A stretch of 64,000 nucleotides of DNA from Gloeophyllum trabeum ATCC 11539 (Eukaryota; Basidiomycota; Agaricomycetes; Gloeophyllales; Gloeophyllaceae): contig NW_006920426.1 in the NCBI RefSeq assembly GCF_000344685.1, forward strand, positions 547,875 to 611,874, written 5' to 3'. Made by a program: the position numbers and the translations under genes. Within the stretch, counting starts at the first letter, position 1. The number at the start of each line of letters is the position of its first letter. Shown here piece by piece: positions 12,334 through 27,616 of the stretch. The notes beneath the pieces are model-generated. The model saw only the letters and a program-made list of their open reading frames with translations. It made no database searches and was not told where the DNA came from.

Positions 12334-14642
12334 TCAGTTTGTTGGCCATGGAGTGCCATAGGGCCATGCATCGGGCTCCGGCATGACTTTATCCTCCATT
12401 GTGTATGCACCCTCACTCAGAGCTTTCATAACATCCTCTTCCATCCATATAGCCTTCTGTAAAGCCGTATCACGGCCACCCATTGCCATGGCGGAGTGCT
12501 CCCATATGCGCTTCATCTTATCCATGGAGGCGGTGATGCGCTTCATGATGGGAAGAGTGACCCTGAGAGGCGTTCCCGCTTGGAACAGGTTCTCCAGCGC
12601 GCAGTATAAGAACCCTACATACACGTGGTAACCAATGTATAAAGTCATCGTCATCAAAATACGGTGGACAAGAGACCTACAAGCATGCTGCTCATCATCT
12701 TCCGGGTATGTTTCGGCAGCCGCGAGATGGTACTTCGCAGCGTTACGAAAGTGATCATGGACCTCTTCTTTGCTTCGGGCCGTGCTTGACAGTACCATCT
12801 GCTTGTGATAGAACCCCTTCATCCTGCACGTCCGTGAGTCTGCGCCCTGAAAAGGTGAAGACCACTTACGACAGTGCCTGGCCGCGAGGGTAAATAGTGA
12901 AGAACGAGATGAACCCTGGGTCATATTCTATATCTCTCCTCAGAGGGCGCGAAACGACATCTTCAATGATACAGTCGGACTCCTTAAGGATCTCCTTCAA
13001 CTTGTCCATCGACTCATCTCTCGACCTCTTCGAGAGGCCTTCCTGAAAATCCTGCAGCAGACTCATAGCGCGTAAGAACTTACGAGCTCTTCCAGCAACC
13101 TACAATCAAAAGGCGTTCAAGGCGCAGACATCGGACGCCGCGGACGAACGTGTCTTGAAATATTGCGCCTCGTTGATCATCTGGGATTCCAGCCCACTCA
13201 GACCGACCCCACTCCAGGACCTCCAGGGCGCGCCCAAGAAACTCGGGCGCCGATGAGTTGTTCATGCGTACATGACCCTCAATAAATCCTCGCATAATCC
13301 AACCCCTACTCATAAGAATCAGTGAAGCGGCCATGTCTTGCAGCAGAATGGTACTGGTAGTAACCTAATAGTGGTGGCTAACGCAGGGCGTACGTCGTTC
13401 CAGCCCTTCTGACGAAGTCAGGCCAGTGCAGCCTTCTTGACAGCCTGAGGTCCACCCATTGTCCAGGCCTTGAACTGGGACGATTCCATGATCACTGTGA
13501 AGAATGCATGAGACGATATATGATTTCCATATTCATTGCAGAGAAAGAAATACTTTGATCGTTGAAGTATTGCGTCCAGTTAGGATCGTCTATCGTAAAG
13601 GCCCGATGATCTCTCAGGATGCCGTTAGTCAGACTAGTAATGGCCTACATATGCCTGGTTTCCATTCCGAGTTACACAGCGAATGAGATAGACGTACACC
13701 TGTGGCCCCAGCATACGCTACGCCCGCTGGAGTTTGAATCTTCTTCAAAGCTTTCATGGTCTCGACTCCCGTCTTGAACTCCTGTGATTCGGACCGGTCA
13801 GACTGGAAAGCTTCATGCCCAACAACAGTTTCATCTCGTATGCTCCTGATATTACCCAAGCCTGAGTGAAGCCGATGTTGTCAATTTGAAGGAACGCAGC
13901 ATGAAAGAAGCCACGCACACTGCTAGAATAGCCGGCAGGTCCTCGTGCCATCAATTCGGCCTTCATAGATTCAGCTCGTTCCCAAGGTAATTGTCCTTTA
14001 CTTGGGGTCATATGATATCCAGGAATCGAAGAGGACCCTTGCAAGGCTAAGGCAGTTCTAGCCGTACGCAAACCGTTTTCATACTCCTGCAGTTGCTTGA
14101 CTTCGTTGAGACTCATCGAGGAGGGATTCTTGACCTTCATAGCAGCCACGGCTTTCTCCCACGATGCAACACTAGGCGTAAGCTCATGCAGTGCCTGTTC
14201 CCAGTCACTAGTATCATATCATGACTGGGGAAGAAGCAAAGCATGGGAGTTGACCTGTTGCGCCGTCGCCAAACGACCCCAAGCCTTGGCATAACCGGAA
14301 TTATACTTTGTGGCCTGCAGTAATATTTGAAACATTAAGCAGAGTGCTGTTTCATTATCATATTTACGAACTTTACGTGCATCACTGGACGCATCGAGGT
14401 AACTTGCGGCAGGAGTAGATAGGTCGGCACGATGTACCCGAACCATACGGGCGTGTTGGCGAGACCGACCTTTTGAGATACAGAAGACACGCTGCGCGAT
14501 TACCGTACAGTACTGCAACGGCCTCTGGGTCATCATCTCCGGTGGTAGTATCGATCGCCCGCGTGTACTTGGCCTGAGCGGCCTCGTAGTCTCCCCGAGA
14601 GAACAGGGAATTTCCCTCATCTTTCAACTTCGACCAAGACAT
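12334..14642 (-). pseudogene. TPR-domain protein with an in-frame stop (possible pseudogene)
   Basis: About nine exons on the minus strand, from the ATG at 14642 to a stop at 12334. The N-terminus is a clear tetratricopeptide module: SWSKLKDEGNSLFSRGDYEA, then AVLYGNRAACLLYLK, then (across two introns) YNSGYAKAWGRLATAQQ. TPR modules of this kind usually bind other proteins. The long C-terminal part (for example DFQEGLSKRSRDESMDKLK and NLFQAGTPLRVTLPIMKR) has no domain I recognise. The exon reading WTMGGPQAVKKAALA runs into TGA at 13418-13420 and continues in the same frame with LRQKGWNDVRPALATT, which is what a single CGA to TGA change would produce. A 33-nt intron could also remove the stop, but that would be unusually short. 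The rest of the frame and splice sites look intact, so the lesion is recent, an allele, or a sequence error. Confidence 0.7.
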
Positions 14643-15673
14643 TGCAGAAAGGCAAGAAAATAGCCACAGTCCGCTGCGAAGGGGTATTACGGTACAGTTT
14701 GCACCGACCTTATGTCTTTATTACTTCATTGGCCAGGCGGCGAACCGACCATGACATTGGCGCCGATATGAGAGCAGATCCCTTGAAGCGCCCGCGCCGT
14801 CTGGGCTCACATTCCCGCTACCGTAGGTAGTGGGTCTTGGACCCCCCGGCCGTTCGCAGGTTTCCTGCGATCGTTTCAAGATCTACGCGATCTATTTGAC
14901 ACTATTTGGCACTTAACCGTATATGGCGGACGGCAGGACCGGCACACGGCTTTGGACCAATCAAAGATGGGGTCCTCAAAGGACCCCGATCGTAGAACCA
15001 CGTGGCATCTCTCTTTCCATCTTTAGCCAAGGTGGCGGATGCTGGTCAAGGGACTCAAGAGAACAGACATGACCTAGCTTGGGGCGTTGGAGATGCGGTC
15101 TCCAGGTGAAAGCAGCATACTTCAATGTCAGCTGTTTTACATAAATGACTTGTATACTCAGAACCTGAGGGAGGAGTGAGTGGACATCTCTTCAAATCAT
15201 TGAGGTGAATGCTCAGTCGGAAATCATGACAACTGCTTTCGCAAAATAAATATATTAGTATATGGTGCTGCTCAGGATGTCAAGTTTTCAGCTTGCTACC
15301 AAATCTTATCTATGTCTACGGTAGCGGGCTCTGCCGCTCGCACGGCCCTACCGCCTTATACGGTATGTGAGCCCAGACGGAAGTTGCCGGCACGGTTCGT
15401 GCATAACTGGGACAAGTGAGTTGTTCCAGCTGGATAGAACAACACTGAAGGAGAATGGTTCCAGACGTTGTCAACCAGAGAATCAGAGATTACATAGTGA
15501 TATTAGCACCGGTTAACGTCAGTGGACCGACTATCTCCGAGTCTACACGGCGCATCAACTAGGATAGCTTCGCTGCGTCTGCATGAACGTAGGGCACCAG
15601 CTGACGGTTGTATAGGGAAGAAGGAAGGACACTGGTGGAGTCCCCACTACAATTGCCGCACTCACAACCACCC
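14643..15673. other. Upstream region of the TPR gene, no gene seen
   Basis: The promoter of the minus-strand TPR gene must lie at the left edge. Beyond that I see no supportable ORF, RNA gene or repeat. Confidence 0.4.
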
Positions 15674-15870
15674 ATGCACGGAAGCCGCATCCCCGATTTG
15701 CATTTCTGATCCTTGCGGGCGTAGCGTTAACTACACCTGCCGCCACGATTGCAACGGCCAGCCACAGTTTACCGTGCTGTACTTGCGCCGACCCGGGTGA
15801 AGGAGATTCGTGTATCGACGCGGAAGTCGTTCCATGCAAGAAGTGTAATATCAACCTTCAACATATTCAG
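15674..15870 (+). pseudogene. Broken copy of the small secreted cysteine-rich peptide family
   Basis: From about 15694 one frame reads RFAFLILAGVALTTPA, a typical family signal peptide. It is followed by LPCCTCADP, then a spacer and PCKKCNINL. LPCCTC is identical to the relative at 52165. That frame has no ATG: a stop lies upstream, and the only nearby ATG (15674) is in another frame and hits a stop after about ten codons. The frame also does not terminate at the usual place after the last cysteine. The simplest reading is a decayed paralogue with a frameshift in the signal peptide. An unusual splice event is an alternative. Confidence 0.5.
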
Positions 15871-17110
15871 GTATTGTTGCATCCGCTTGTGACCAGCGTG
15901 CGAAGTCACATGTTTGGAAGAGTATCGGATAGAGCCTTGATCATGCCGATGCCGGAGCTCGAGTAGAAGGAATATGGGAACTGTCTTCTGTCATAGTACG
16001 CGGGAAGGGCAACGGTGGCTTGAAAGCAACTTCAAAATGCCACTCTTTCTTGTCAAACCTCAGAGCAAAAGGGGCAAAGCCGCATATGATTCAGAACGGC
16101 CAGGCTCGGCTCTAGCGCGTAGCTGTATGACGTCCTGACAATTAGTTCAAAATCCACATATCAGATAGAGATACCATACCTGCGTGCGTTTACTCGGTGG
16201 TAGCAGTCGTCGTCTCAACGGGCAGAAGTATAGTGCTCGAGTGTTTCTCCACAGAGAAAAGGACGGGAATATGATCCTCGCCATCGGGTCTCATTTGTTC
16301 TTCTTGAGATGTACCCCACATATGCGTATACCGTCCGTCCTAAGTGCATCGCGTGTCGGTGACTCAGGTCTTCAACTCTCCGCTGATGAACTTCAATGAA
16401 ATCTAAGAAAACGGCTGTCGGAGGTCCACTACAGGAAAATACACACTGCCATCTGTGTTGTTACATTTTCCGAGACCCGAAAGTGGAAAGCTGGAGGACG
16501 GTCAGGTACTGATGCCTGAGTGCAGAAAAAAGGCACTGACATTTCACCTTAGTTGCCGCTGAATTGGCCTGTGAACAACAGCTATAGGCCTAGTACGAAG
16601 GCGACGCCACGTATGTAAGACTTCTCCGACTTCATCGGCGAGAAACTTGGGATGATACCTGGCAGTTGCTGAACAGTCAGGGGCACTGTAACAGAATGGA
16701 GCTGCCATGCCGTAGATCGCAGTAGCGCAGGAGCAAGGTATCATTAGTGAATATAAATGCGCTGTACTAGAACCTCTGTGAGTGATCGCATCAGGTACAG
16801 TCGGACCAGATACCTTTAACTCTAATTTGCGCCCAGGTACAAGTCCTAAAATAACTGCATTCTAAGCTACATTTCTCCCCATCTGTGCTCCGGCCCCTGT
16901 ACCCTCCGCGATTAAAGCAGAGACAGTCGGGGCGGACATGCGCGGGAATTTCGCGCCTGCGACGAAGCGATCAGGACGGCGCTAACAACCGTCCCTTTAC
17001 TCGGCGAAATGCTGCCTCGTGCCATTCGAGTTATTCCTGAGCGACAGCAACTGTATGACCGACCCTGTGTGCTTTCTCTTCGTCTGGCACGAGTCCTATG
17101 TTGGTACAAA
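15871..17110. other. Intergenic, nothing recognised
   Basis: Only short ORFs without domains are present. The right edge holds the promoter of the next peptide gene. Confidence 0.4.
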
Positions 17111-17120
17111 CGCGAACACC

Positions 17121-17127
17121 TATAAAA
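17121..17127 (+). promoter_or_regulatory. TATA box of the peptide gene at 17199
   Basis: TATAAAA, about 75 bp upstream of the ATG. Confidence 0.65.
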
Positions 17128-17198
17128 GGCCAGCGGTGCTCGCGTGTAACTGCAGCGGAAGCCCGCAGCATATCCTCAGACAAGATTGAATCCCTACA

Positions 17199-17366
17199 AT
17201 GCTAAGCACTCGCCTGTTGACCATCGTCCTCGCCGCCTTCACTGGCTTTGCCTTCGCTACCCCCTCTCCTCAGAACACCGATCTCGCATGCTGCCCGTGC
17301 CCCCCTATGAATCCCAAATTCGGCATTGGACCTGAGTGCCGGGATTGCGGACCCTGCGACGCTTGA
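17199..17366 (+). CDS. Small secreted cysteine-rich peptide, group A (55 aa)
   Basis: Intronless. ATG at 17199, TGA at 17364-17366. Residues 1-21 (MLSTRLLTIVLAAFTGFA...) form a secretion signal with cleavage expected near ATP. The mature peptide is about 34 residues with six cysteines at 31, 32, 34, 47, 50 and 53: ACCPCPPMNPKFG, then GPECRDCGPCDA. The next gene downstream (18075) has all six cysteines at the same positions and shares CCPCPP and NPKFG, so the two are a recent tandem duplicate about 700 bp apart. The protein should be exported. Disulphide pairing or metal binding by CC-x-C and C-x2-C-x2-C are both possible, and no function is known. Confidence 0.85.
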   Translation: MLSTRLLTIVLAAFTGFAFATPSPQNTDLACCPCPPMNPKFGIGPECRDCGPCDA

Positions 17367-17984
17367 TTAAATCCGTACCCTCATTCTGTACGTACCAACG
17401 CCCTTTGACGTTCTCAAGCCGCCCTGATCCCCTCGTAGTCAGCGCCAAAACGCAGACGATGAACACAATAAGGACATGGGCGAAAGAGGAACAGTACCTG
17501 CCAGAGGTCAAAGGAAAATGACGTTCACAAAATATTATGCGCATATGTACTCACTCATCTATGGCCACATAAATTATCTCCCTCCCCTTTCGCTCGTGTA
17601 GTACACTGAATACATTACCGCGGCTCACGCCATCCCAGGATACAAATATTAGTAATGTCCGTACTTGAAACAGCATCGGCGTGCACGTTGTTTCTCTGCT
17701 CGGACAGCATCCCGGAATCCCATCTAGCGTATATACGATAGCCTGTCACTTGATCTCAGAGATACTCCGATCAGCGCCATGGGTTCATCACGATTGGCCA
17801 AGGCTGTACGTACGCGCTGAATCGGAACTCGGTGGGCCCGACGTGACTGGGCGGATCGGTTGTTGGCGAAATAGAGGACAGACGCCACACAATGCACTTA
17901 CGTTGGCGGCGCTGCGGTACCTTAAACCTGATTCACGGGGCGGCCTTGTTCCCTGTACGTGCCCGACAGTAGGATCGCTGAAGA
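17367..17984. other. Spacer between two tandem peptide genes
   Basis: It contains the 3' UTR of one peptide gene and the promoter of the next. No other feature is seen. Confidence 0.4.
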
Positions 17985-17990
17985 ATATAA
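17985..17990 (+). promoter_or_regulatory. TATA box of the peptide gene at 18075
   Basis: ATATAA, about 85 bp upstream of the ATG. Confidence 0.55.
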
Positions 17991-18074
17991 GAAGTCAGAC
18001 GAGTGCGAAAGGTATCACAGCTAAACACCCAGACCAAACACACACACCGTAGCACCATCTATTTCCACTCGACA

Positions 18075-18242
18075 ATGTTAAACACTCGTGTCCTCTCTTT
18101 TGTCCTCGTCGCCTTCGCAAGCCTCGCTGTCGCGACACCTACCAACGAAGCGAGGGAGCTACCGTGCTGCCCCTGCCCGCCTTTGAACCCGAAATTCGGA
18201 CACGGCCCAGCCTGTCAGCCATGCGGGGTTTGCGATGCTTAA
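18075..18242 (+). CDS. Small secreted cysteine-rich peptide, group A (55 aa)
   Basis: Intronless. The ATG at 18075 is preferred over an upstream in-frame alternative because it begins MLNTRVLSFVLVAFAS, the family start, and lies a normal distance from the TATA box. The signal peptide ends near AVATP. Cysteines are at 31, 32, 34, 47, 50 and 53 (LPCCPCPPLNPKFG, then GPACQPCGVCDA), in exact register with the gene at 17199. Divergence lies mainly in the pro-segment (TNEARE versus SPQNTD), a pattern often seen when mature parts are constrained. Function unknown. Confidence 0.87.
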   Translation: MLNTRVLSFVLVAFASLAVATPTNEARELPCCPCPPLNPKFGHGPACQPCGVCDA

Positions 18243-19147
18243 CAAACGAAGCGTAAGCTGAGAGTATATCTTGGACGAGGGGATTAACTGATGGAAACAC
18301 CAGGAATATTACCCTGATAAAGAAGTAGTTGCTGCGTCGCCGATGGGCGAAAGAGCGGGTAAAGGAGGGCATGCGGTTGTTGAGAGATAATAAACGTCTA
18401 CATCACTATAATGCTGGAATTCATATGCTCCACTTCACATTTGTACGCGACCGGCAATACATGCGACGTAATTCTCCCTATGTTCGAGTGTAAGCCCATG
18501 TACGGCACACAACGCTAGAACAGAGAAGCTCACCATGGATGTATATCGTCCCTAAGCGGTAGTTTAAGTGGTACGTCAGTTTGTAGAAGGCACGAGACAT
18601 GACTGCTTTACGGAGTACACATCCACCATGGGTCGCGCGGATGGCCACATTTCTGTAACGTTGCATCGTATTCAATACCGGCATCTAGAGCTGAAACTTG
18701 TATCGGCTCTCCCATCGATGCGACCTGCGAACCGTCCGCAGTGACCTGCCGCCCCAACACTGGACAGGATCTATACTCAAGGAAGTCGTCCAGACGCAAT
18801 TCACCGGTTACTGGGGGACGAGCATCAGGCACCACAACGGCGATACCGCTGCAAATTTACGCTGCTGCAGCGCCTTACAATGAGTCCATTAAGACGAGTC
18901 TGGTCCCTGAATCTGTGACATATGTATCCGGCTCTGCATCACATCAGAAGGCTGGTGAGTACGAGCGGTACCATAGCATAACTCAGGCACTCACTCAAGC
19001 AGCAACATACATCAAACTCGAGAACGAATCTTCGTCACATCTGCAGGCAGCACGCCGTGTCCCGCGAGTCTAATCCGGTGGTGTCGCAGGCGACATGACC
19101 ACCTTGTCGGACGTTGTCAAACAGTACTATCATTGAGGGGGTTCTGC
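18243..19147. other. Intergenic, nothing recognised
   Basis: Overlapping short ORFs at 18608-19073 on both strands carry no recognisable domain. No RNA gene is seen. Confidence 0.4.
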
Positions 19148-19156
19148 AAAAAGTAT

Positions 19157-19193
19157 ACGAAATGCAATCCTCCCAACAAAGCTGAGGACGCGC
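19157..19193 (+). repeat. Left terminal inverted repeat of the MITE
   Basis: Begins ACGAAATGCAATCCTCCC and ends GAGGACGCGC. It matches the right end with two mismatches. Confidence 0.85.
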
Positions 19194-19856
19194 ATTACGT
19201 AACGGGACCCCGCGCAGCGCGAAGTGTCACTCCGCAGGGCAGCGCGGGGTTGGCTCAGCGGGTTAGCCTATGCTTGGCCGTATATAGATAACAGTAGACA
19301 CTGCAAGCAATATATAAAATTGAATATCTCTACCTGATATGTTCCTGTAGTGTTGATGGTAAGCGTCTTGCCGGGATTGGAAAACCTGAAGCTCGAGGCT
19401 GCGGGTTCGACTCCCAATCCGTTTGTTTCACGCATTGTTGTTTTTTGCCGACGGTTTTTGTCAAGATGTATGCATCATTTGTGAATAAGACTCCTTACTC
19501 TTGGGGCTTCGATTTATTTCATCATCACTCAAGATACACTCCACACCATCCTGATATTATGCTGACAAGCCTGTACTTAGTGCAGGAGAAAACCTTTGAT
19601 ATCAGTGTTTCAAGAGTCACAGCCGCCGCCTGCTGCAACCTCCCTTTTCATCCCAACGAGATTGTAATTCTCAGTACATATCACAAAAGATACTTTGTAT
19701 ACCTCCCTACCTACTCTATGTAAGTATGTATATGCGCCGTTCTGGTGTCGAGACTCGACTTCAAATGGCCTGAGACCGTGGGAACACTGCGCAGACTTGC
19801 CGCACAGCCGTCTGTGCAGTCACTTCACGATGGCCTCGACCTTCCTTTTACGGGCC

Positions 19857-19893
19857 GCGCGTCCTCAACTTTGTTGGGAGGATTGCATTTAGT
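19857..19893 (-). repeat. Right terminal inverted repeat of the MITE
   Basis: The reverse complement begins ACTAAATGCAATCCTCCC. It is followed directly by the second copy of the 9-bp target duplication. Confidence 0.85.
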
Positions 19894-19902
19894 AAAAAGT
19901 AT

Positions 19903-20880
19903 CGAATTCGGCCTGTAGCATTCCGCACACTTGACGGATTCTTACCGGATCTTCCGCATATTGTGTGTAACTTAGTGATGACAGCCGTTTGCAGAACAAT
20001 GGGCCCACTTTTCAAAAATCATTTACAGTCGGACCACGTCGGACAAGCAATTGTAAGTCCCCGAGAGACGGAAACCAGACCATTTGGACTTCCCCACCTT
20101 CTTCCGATGTCCCTGGCACCCACTCCGACCCACTCCGACTATACACGATTTTCTGAATTGGTGGTCTATCGATCTGCAAACGGCTGTAAGAGTGAACCCA
20201 GCGTGTACTGTAGATGCGCCTCCCAATGATCCCTCAGTATAGGTCAGGCTGGAAGCGTTCCGGCAAGCTCCGGCAGAACTCCGGATCCGGCTTAGCTTAG
20301 ACTCGTGTGAGCTGAGTCGTAACCACTTGTACTGGCTGACTGGTATGTATCCTGCACCATATGAATTCGTGAAGTTCGCTCAAATTCGTCTGGGATACTG
20401 TCTCCGATAAGGGCGACCTATGTTTATGCAGCATTTGCAAGCCGTGGCTACATTTCTCAGGCGACAAAGGTGCGAACACAATACTGGATTTATAGGCCTT
20501 AGAGTCGGACTCCTTATCCTCCAAGGGAGCTTCCCGTGTGCTGGTGAGATATTTACTAGTAAACCTTGGAGCGATGCCTCTCCGATCACTACCGTCAATG
20601 GTAGGGTCACCCTGCCCTATCCATTCAAATTGATGCAAGAGCTGTTGAATTGGGCCCGCAATCATGATTTATGAGCTAGGACACCATGCTAATCGATCGT
20701 TCCAATTAGATATGTCCCTGGCTAAGAACGCTGCTGCTCGCCTCTCCGTCCCCCTCTGCCCTATCCGCCCGTAGTAATGCATTGTGGCTTTATATGACCA
20801 GGAAGCTTCCAATATCCACTGGGTCTGATTAGCGCTGCAACAATGCTCAGTGCAGATGTTGCGTACCCGTAAGGCAGACT
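19903..20880. other. Intergenic, nothing recognised
   Basis: Overlapping ORFs at 20297-20674 on both strands have no recognisable domain. The 3' UTR of the minus-strand peptide gene is at the right edge. Confidence 0.35.
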
Positions 20881-21045
20881 TCAGTTCTCAGGGCACGCGC
20901 ACTCCTGACAGGCAGGACCGTGACCGTCAATGGGCGGCAACGGCGGGCAAGGGCAACATGGTAGGTTGCTCTGAGGCTCGGGGGCGGCAAAGGCCGTAGC
21001 AACCAGAGCGAAGAGGGTGAGCGTGATGATACGAGTGCTGAACAT
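20881..21045 (-). CDS. Small secreted cysteine-rich peptide, group A (54 aa)
   Basis: Intronless, minus strand. The ATG at 21045 starts MFSTRIITLTLFALVATAFA, and the stop is at 20881-20883. A more upstream in-frame codon exists, but it lies closer to the TATA box and does not match the family start. The signal ends near AAP. Cysteines are at 30, 31, 33, 46, 49 and 51: LPCCPCPPLPP, then GHGPACQECACPEN. The GHGPAC segment is shared with the gene at 18075, while the C-x2-C-x-C ending is like group B, so this member bridges the two groups. Function unknown. Confidence 0.85.
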   Translation of the reverse strand: MFSTRIITLTLFALVATAFAAPEPQSNLPCCPCPPLPPIDGHGPACQECACPEN

Positions 21046-21094
21046 CTTGCTAATGGGTTTTCTGGATAACTGGATTTTTACCGACTGCTGTCGC

Positions 21095-21104
21095 ATTTAT
21101 ATAA
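21095..21104 (-). promoter_or_regulatory. TATA box of the peptide gene at 20881-21045
   Basis: The minus strand reads TTATATAAAT, about 50 bp upstream of the ATG. Confidence 0.6.
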
Positions 21105-22068
21105 CGTCTGACGAGTCCGCAGCCATGGCCACGTCCCAACCTCGGTTCGAGTTATGGAGCTACAAGCCAGTGCACTCGCATCGCATGCGGATTGCAGGCT
21201 CCCTGGCCTTCACTACCTGGGGAAGTCGAGGAGCGTTCGCAGGTCACGTCCTGAAGCGACTCAGAGCACTGTTCCGATCTTGTCGGACTGCGATTATTGT
21301 TACTCCCATGGTCGTCGGGAAGGATTTTAGCCGCGGGATCACTGACCGCCCGGCATTCAACCATTCCCTGCAATGCAGCGCTTTTCGGCCGAGCTGCTCC
21401 ATGGGCTCTGGCAAGCGTTCCAATCGCAGTGCCTCGAGACGAATCGTCGGTCAAACTATTGAAGCTTGCCATTGGTCGGTGTTTACTCTGCCTCATTGCT
21501 CCATGTGAACCTCCTACAGGCTTTGCGGTTATGTATCACAGGACAGGCCGCTGATGGACGTGTCGGTTCGCTGTCTACAAGCTGCCTCAGTGCAGAATAA
21601 AGGGCCCCCAATAGCTGCGATGATAGTACTTGCCGTCGCCGATCTCCTGGCTCGTACATGCGGAACTCATCTACGAAGATAACCGTTTGCGCCTCGCATT
21701 GCTTTTACCCTGGACAGGGCCTGTCTGATACCGGATGAGTGATATCGTGCGAGGCATGCCGAGTGGGAGTGAGTGTAACACTGACATCGGCATGGTTATC
21801 TTTCTCCGGACGCATATGAGCTTCATCACTTGCCTCGCAGACCTTGCGTGCCGGCTTGCTGTCGTCGATCCGCTGTTGACCCATGGGCAGAGTCAACTGA
21901 CAGTTATCATATTCATCGGCCCAGTCGGAAGCTAGACTTCACCCGAAGAATCTACAATGCAATTCGGTACGTCCATACCACATGCCCATGATCACAAGTC
22001 CTACAACTTCGATGCAACGTATCAATATCATTACACGCCGGCACCTCTCGCATAAATGGCGGAGTAGA
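21105..22068. other. Intergenic, nothing recognised
   Basis: Short ORFs on both strands without domains. The 3' UTR of the RecQ gene should be at the right edge. Confidence 0.35.
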
Positions 22069-26176
<4,108 letters not shown>

Positions 26177-26537
26177 CTCTTGGACACGCAGAGACTTGGA
26201 CGAGCAGTCTACAGTGAAGGGTAGTGTCTACAGGGAAGATAGAAATCAAATTCAAGACGCGTCAACACACGGGATCGCGTTTATAGCACGTGACTGCACG
26301 GACTCCGGACAGCCCTAGGTGTGATATAATCATGATGATTCTACATATCTACAACCCATCTACGAAGAGACCCTCTCTTATTGGACAGGGACCGACGCGT
26401 TATTCCAGTATAATGTTGCACCGCGTCCAAGTCATCCCCGCTGACAAAAATTTCAGAAAGATTTCAGTCGTACAGCAACGCTCCGCTGGACGGTGAAAAA
26501 CCATGGGTTGACAGTTGATGCTCACCGTTCAACGGAA
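26177..26537. other. RecQ promoter / MDE1 3' end spacer
   Basis: Head-to-tail spacer of about 360 bp. The RecQ promoter must be here. No TATA word was obvious. Confidence 0.4.
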
Positions 26538-27616
26538 TCACGGGTAGCTCTCGAGGATAGTTGGGAGCCCTGCTAACTTCATCTTGACACCGACCTCAAA
26601 GAGGTAGTCCAGGCACTGGGAGCCGTCAATAATGCATCCTGAACGAGTCGCCGCAACCCAAGCTTACCTCAGTCTGCGCCTTCGCCTTCTCCCAATCTGA
26701 GCCTACGACCCCGATATGAGCCTTGAGGCATATTAACAATATAGGAAGAAAGGAAAGCACACACCCCATACATATACCCCGTGCCTCCGCACCAGCACAC
26801 CAGCAGCGTCAGGGTATTTGACCATCGCCTCGTGCATGCTCTCCCTCAGGTCTTCCTCATTCGGCGTGTTCTCGATGATGGGGACGACAAGCGTATCGAG
26901 GAAGGACAGTGCCCGCCCGGTGCCGCCGATGCGCACGCCTTTGATCATCTGCAGGCAGAAATCACTCGCCGGTCCCCATCTGAATGCATCCCGACACATA
27001 CCTCCTAACGTAACACAATCCCATCCCACCCTTATCAGCTCTCTGCACCGCCCACCGCAACTCAACAAACGAAACGAAACCAACACCCACCTGATGCGAG
27101 ATCCGAAACTCCTTCTCCGGCCAAAGCAGCGTCGCCATGACCGCATGCTGGCTATGCGTATGTATGCAGCTCCCCGCGTCCCGCAGCTCGAACGCGTTCC
27201 AGAACAGCGGCGTGCACGCGCTCTCCTTGAGGTTCTGCGCGGGGCGGCGGAGGAAGACGCGGTCCGCGTGCGGGGACGGCTGCGGGTAGGGGAGGACGAA
27301 CATGTGGGTGGGGTGGATGCGCTCCTTCTGCACGCCGGAGGGGGCGATGTATACTTTATCACTGTCGGTTTCCGCCAGCTTTCAGCATAAGTATCCCTGA
27401 GTGAAATCGAAGATATAAAACACACCCTTGGCGGATACTAATGCCCCCTCCAGTCCCAGTAACCCATCCCAGATGATAAAACCCTCGACAGAGCTCCGGA
27501 ATCAAATTCGCCGGCTACCTCTCTCATTCAAGAAATCCCCTACCAACAGGCAGAGATCAACTTACATGAAGGGGGTCACTGGAAGTCACCAGCGCGTCGC
27601 TATCGCTCGATGCCAT
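26538..27616 (-). CDS. MDE1: Methylthioribulose-1-phosphate dehydratase (methionine salvage)
   Basis: Class II aldolase-fold, zinc-dependent enzyme that dehydrates methylthioribulose-1-phosphate in the cytosolic methionine salvage pathway. Six exons (27566-27616, 27426-27514, 27091-27361, 26765-26948, 26668-26702, 26538-26615) join in frame to 235 residues, the usual fungal length. Diagnostic runs are [45 protein letters not shown], the zinc-binding HTHSQH, and [20 protein letters not shown] with a third metal histidine. The end reads [18 protein letters not shown]. Nothing is missing. The neighbours are functionally unrelated. Confidence 0.95.

Larger units (their letters stand above)
19157..19893. 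mobile_element. Mutator-like MITE, 737 bp, with 37-bp inverted ends and 9-bp target duplication
   Basis: The ends at 19157-19193 and 19857-19893 are inverted repeats of 37 bp that differ at two positions (3 and 26). They are flanked by the direct repeat AAAAAGTAT at 19148-19156 and 19894-19902. A 9-bp target duplication with long terminal inverted repeats is the hallmark of the Mutator (MULE) superfamily. The interior has no transposase or other credible ORF, so the element is non-autonomous. It contains a perfect-looking pol III A-box word (TGGCTCAGCGGG, about 19247) and a B-box-like word (GGTTCGACTCC, about 19408), but they are too far apart for a tRNA. Confidence 0.85.

Noticed and set aside
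15555..15854. Minus-strand 99-codon ORF
   Set aside because: It is the shadow of the decayed peptide-family copy on the plus strand.
19240..19430. tRNA gene with a long intron
   Set aside because: A- and B-box words are about 160 bp apart, the T-stem has mismatches and no acceptor stem can be formed.
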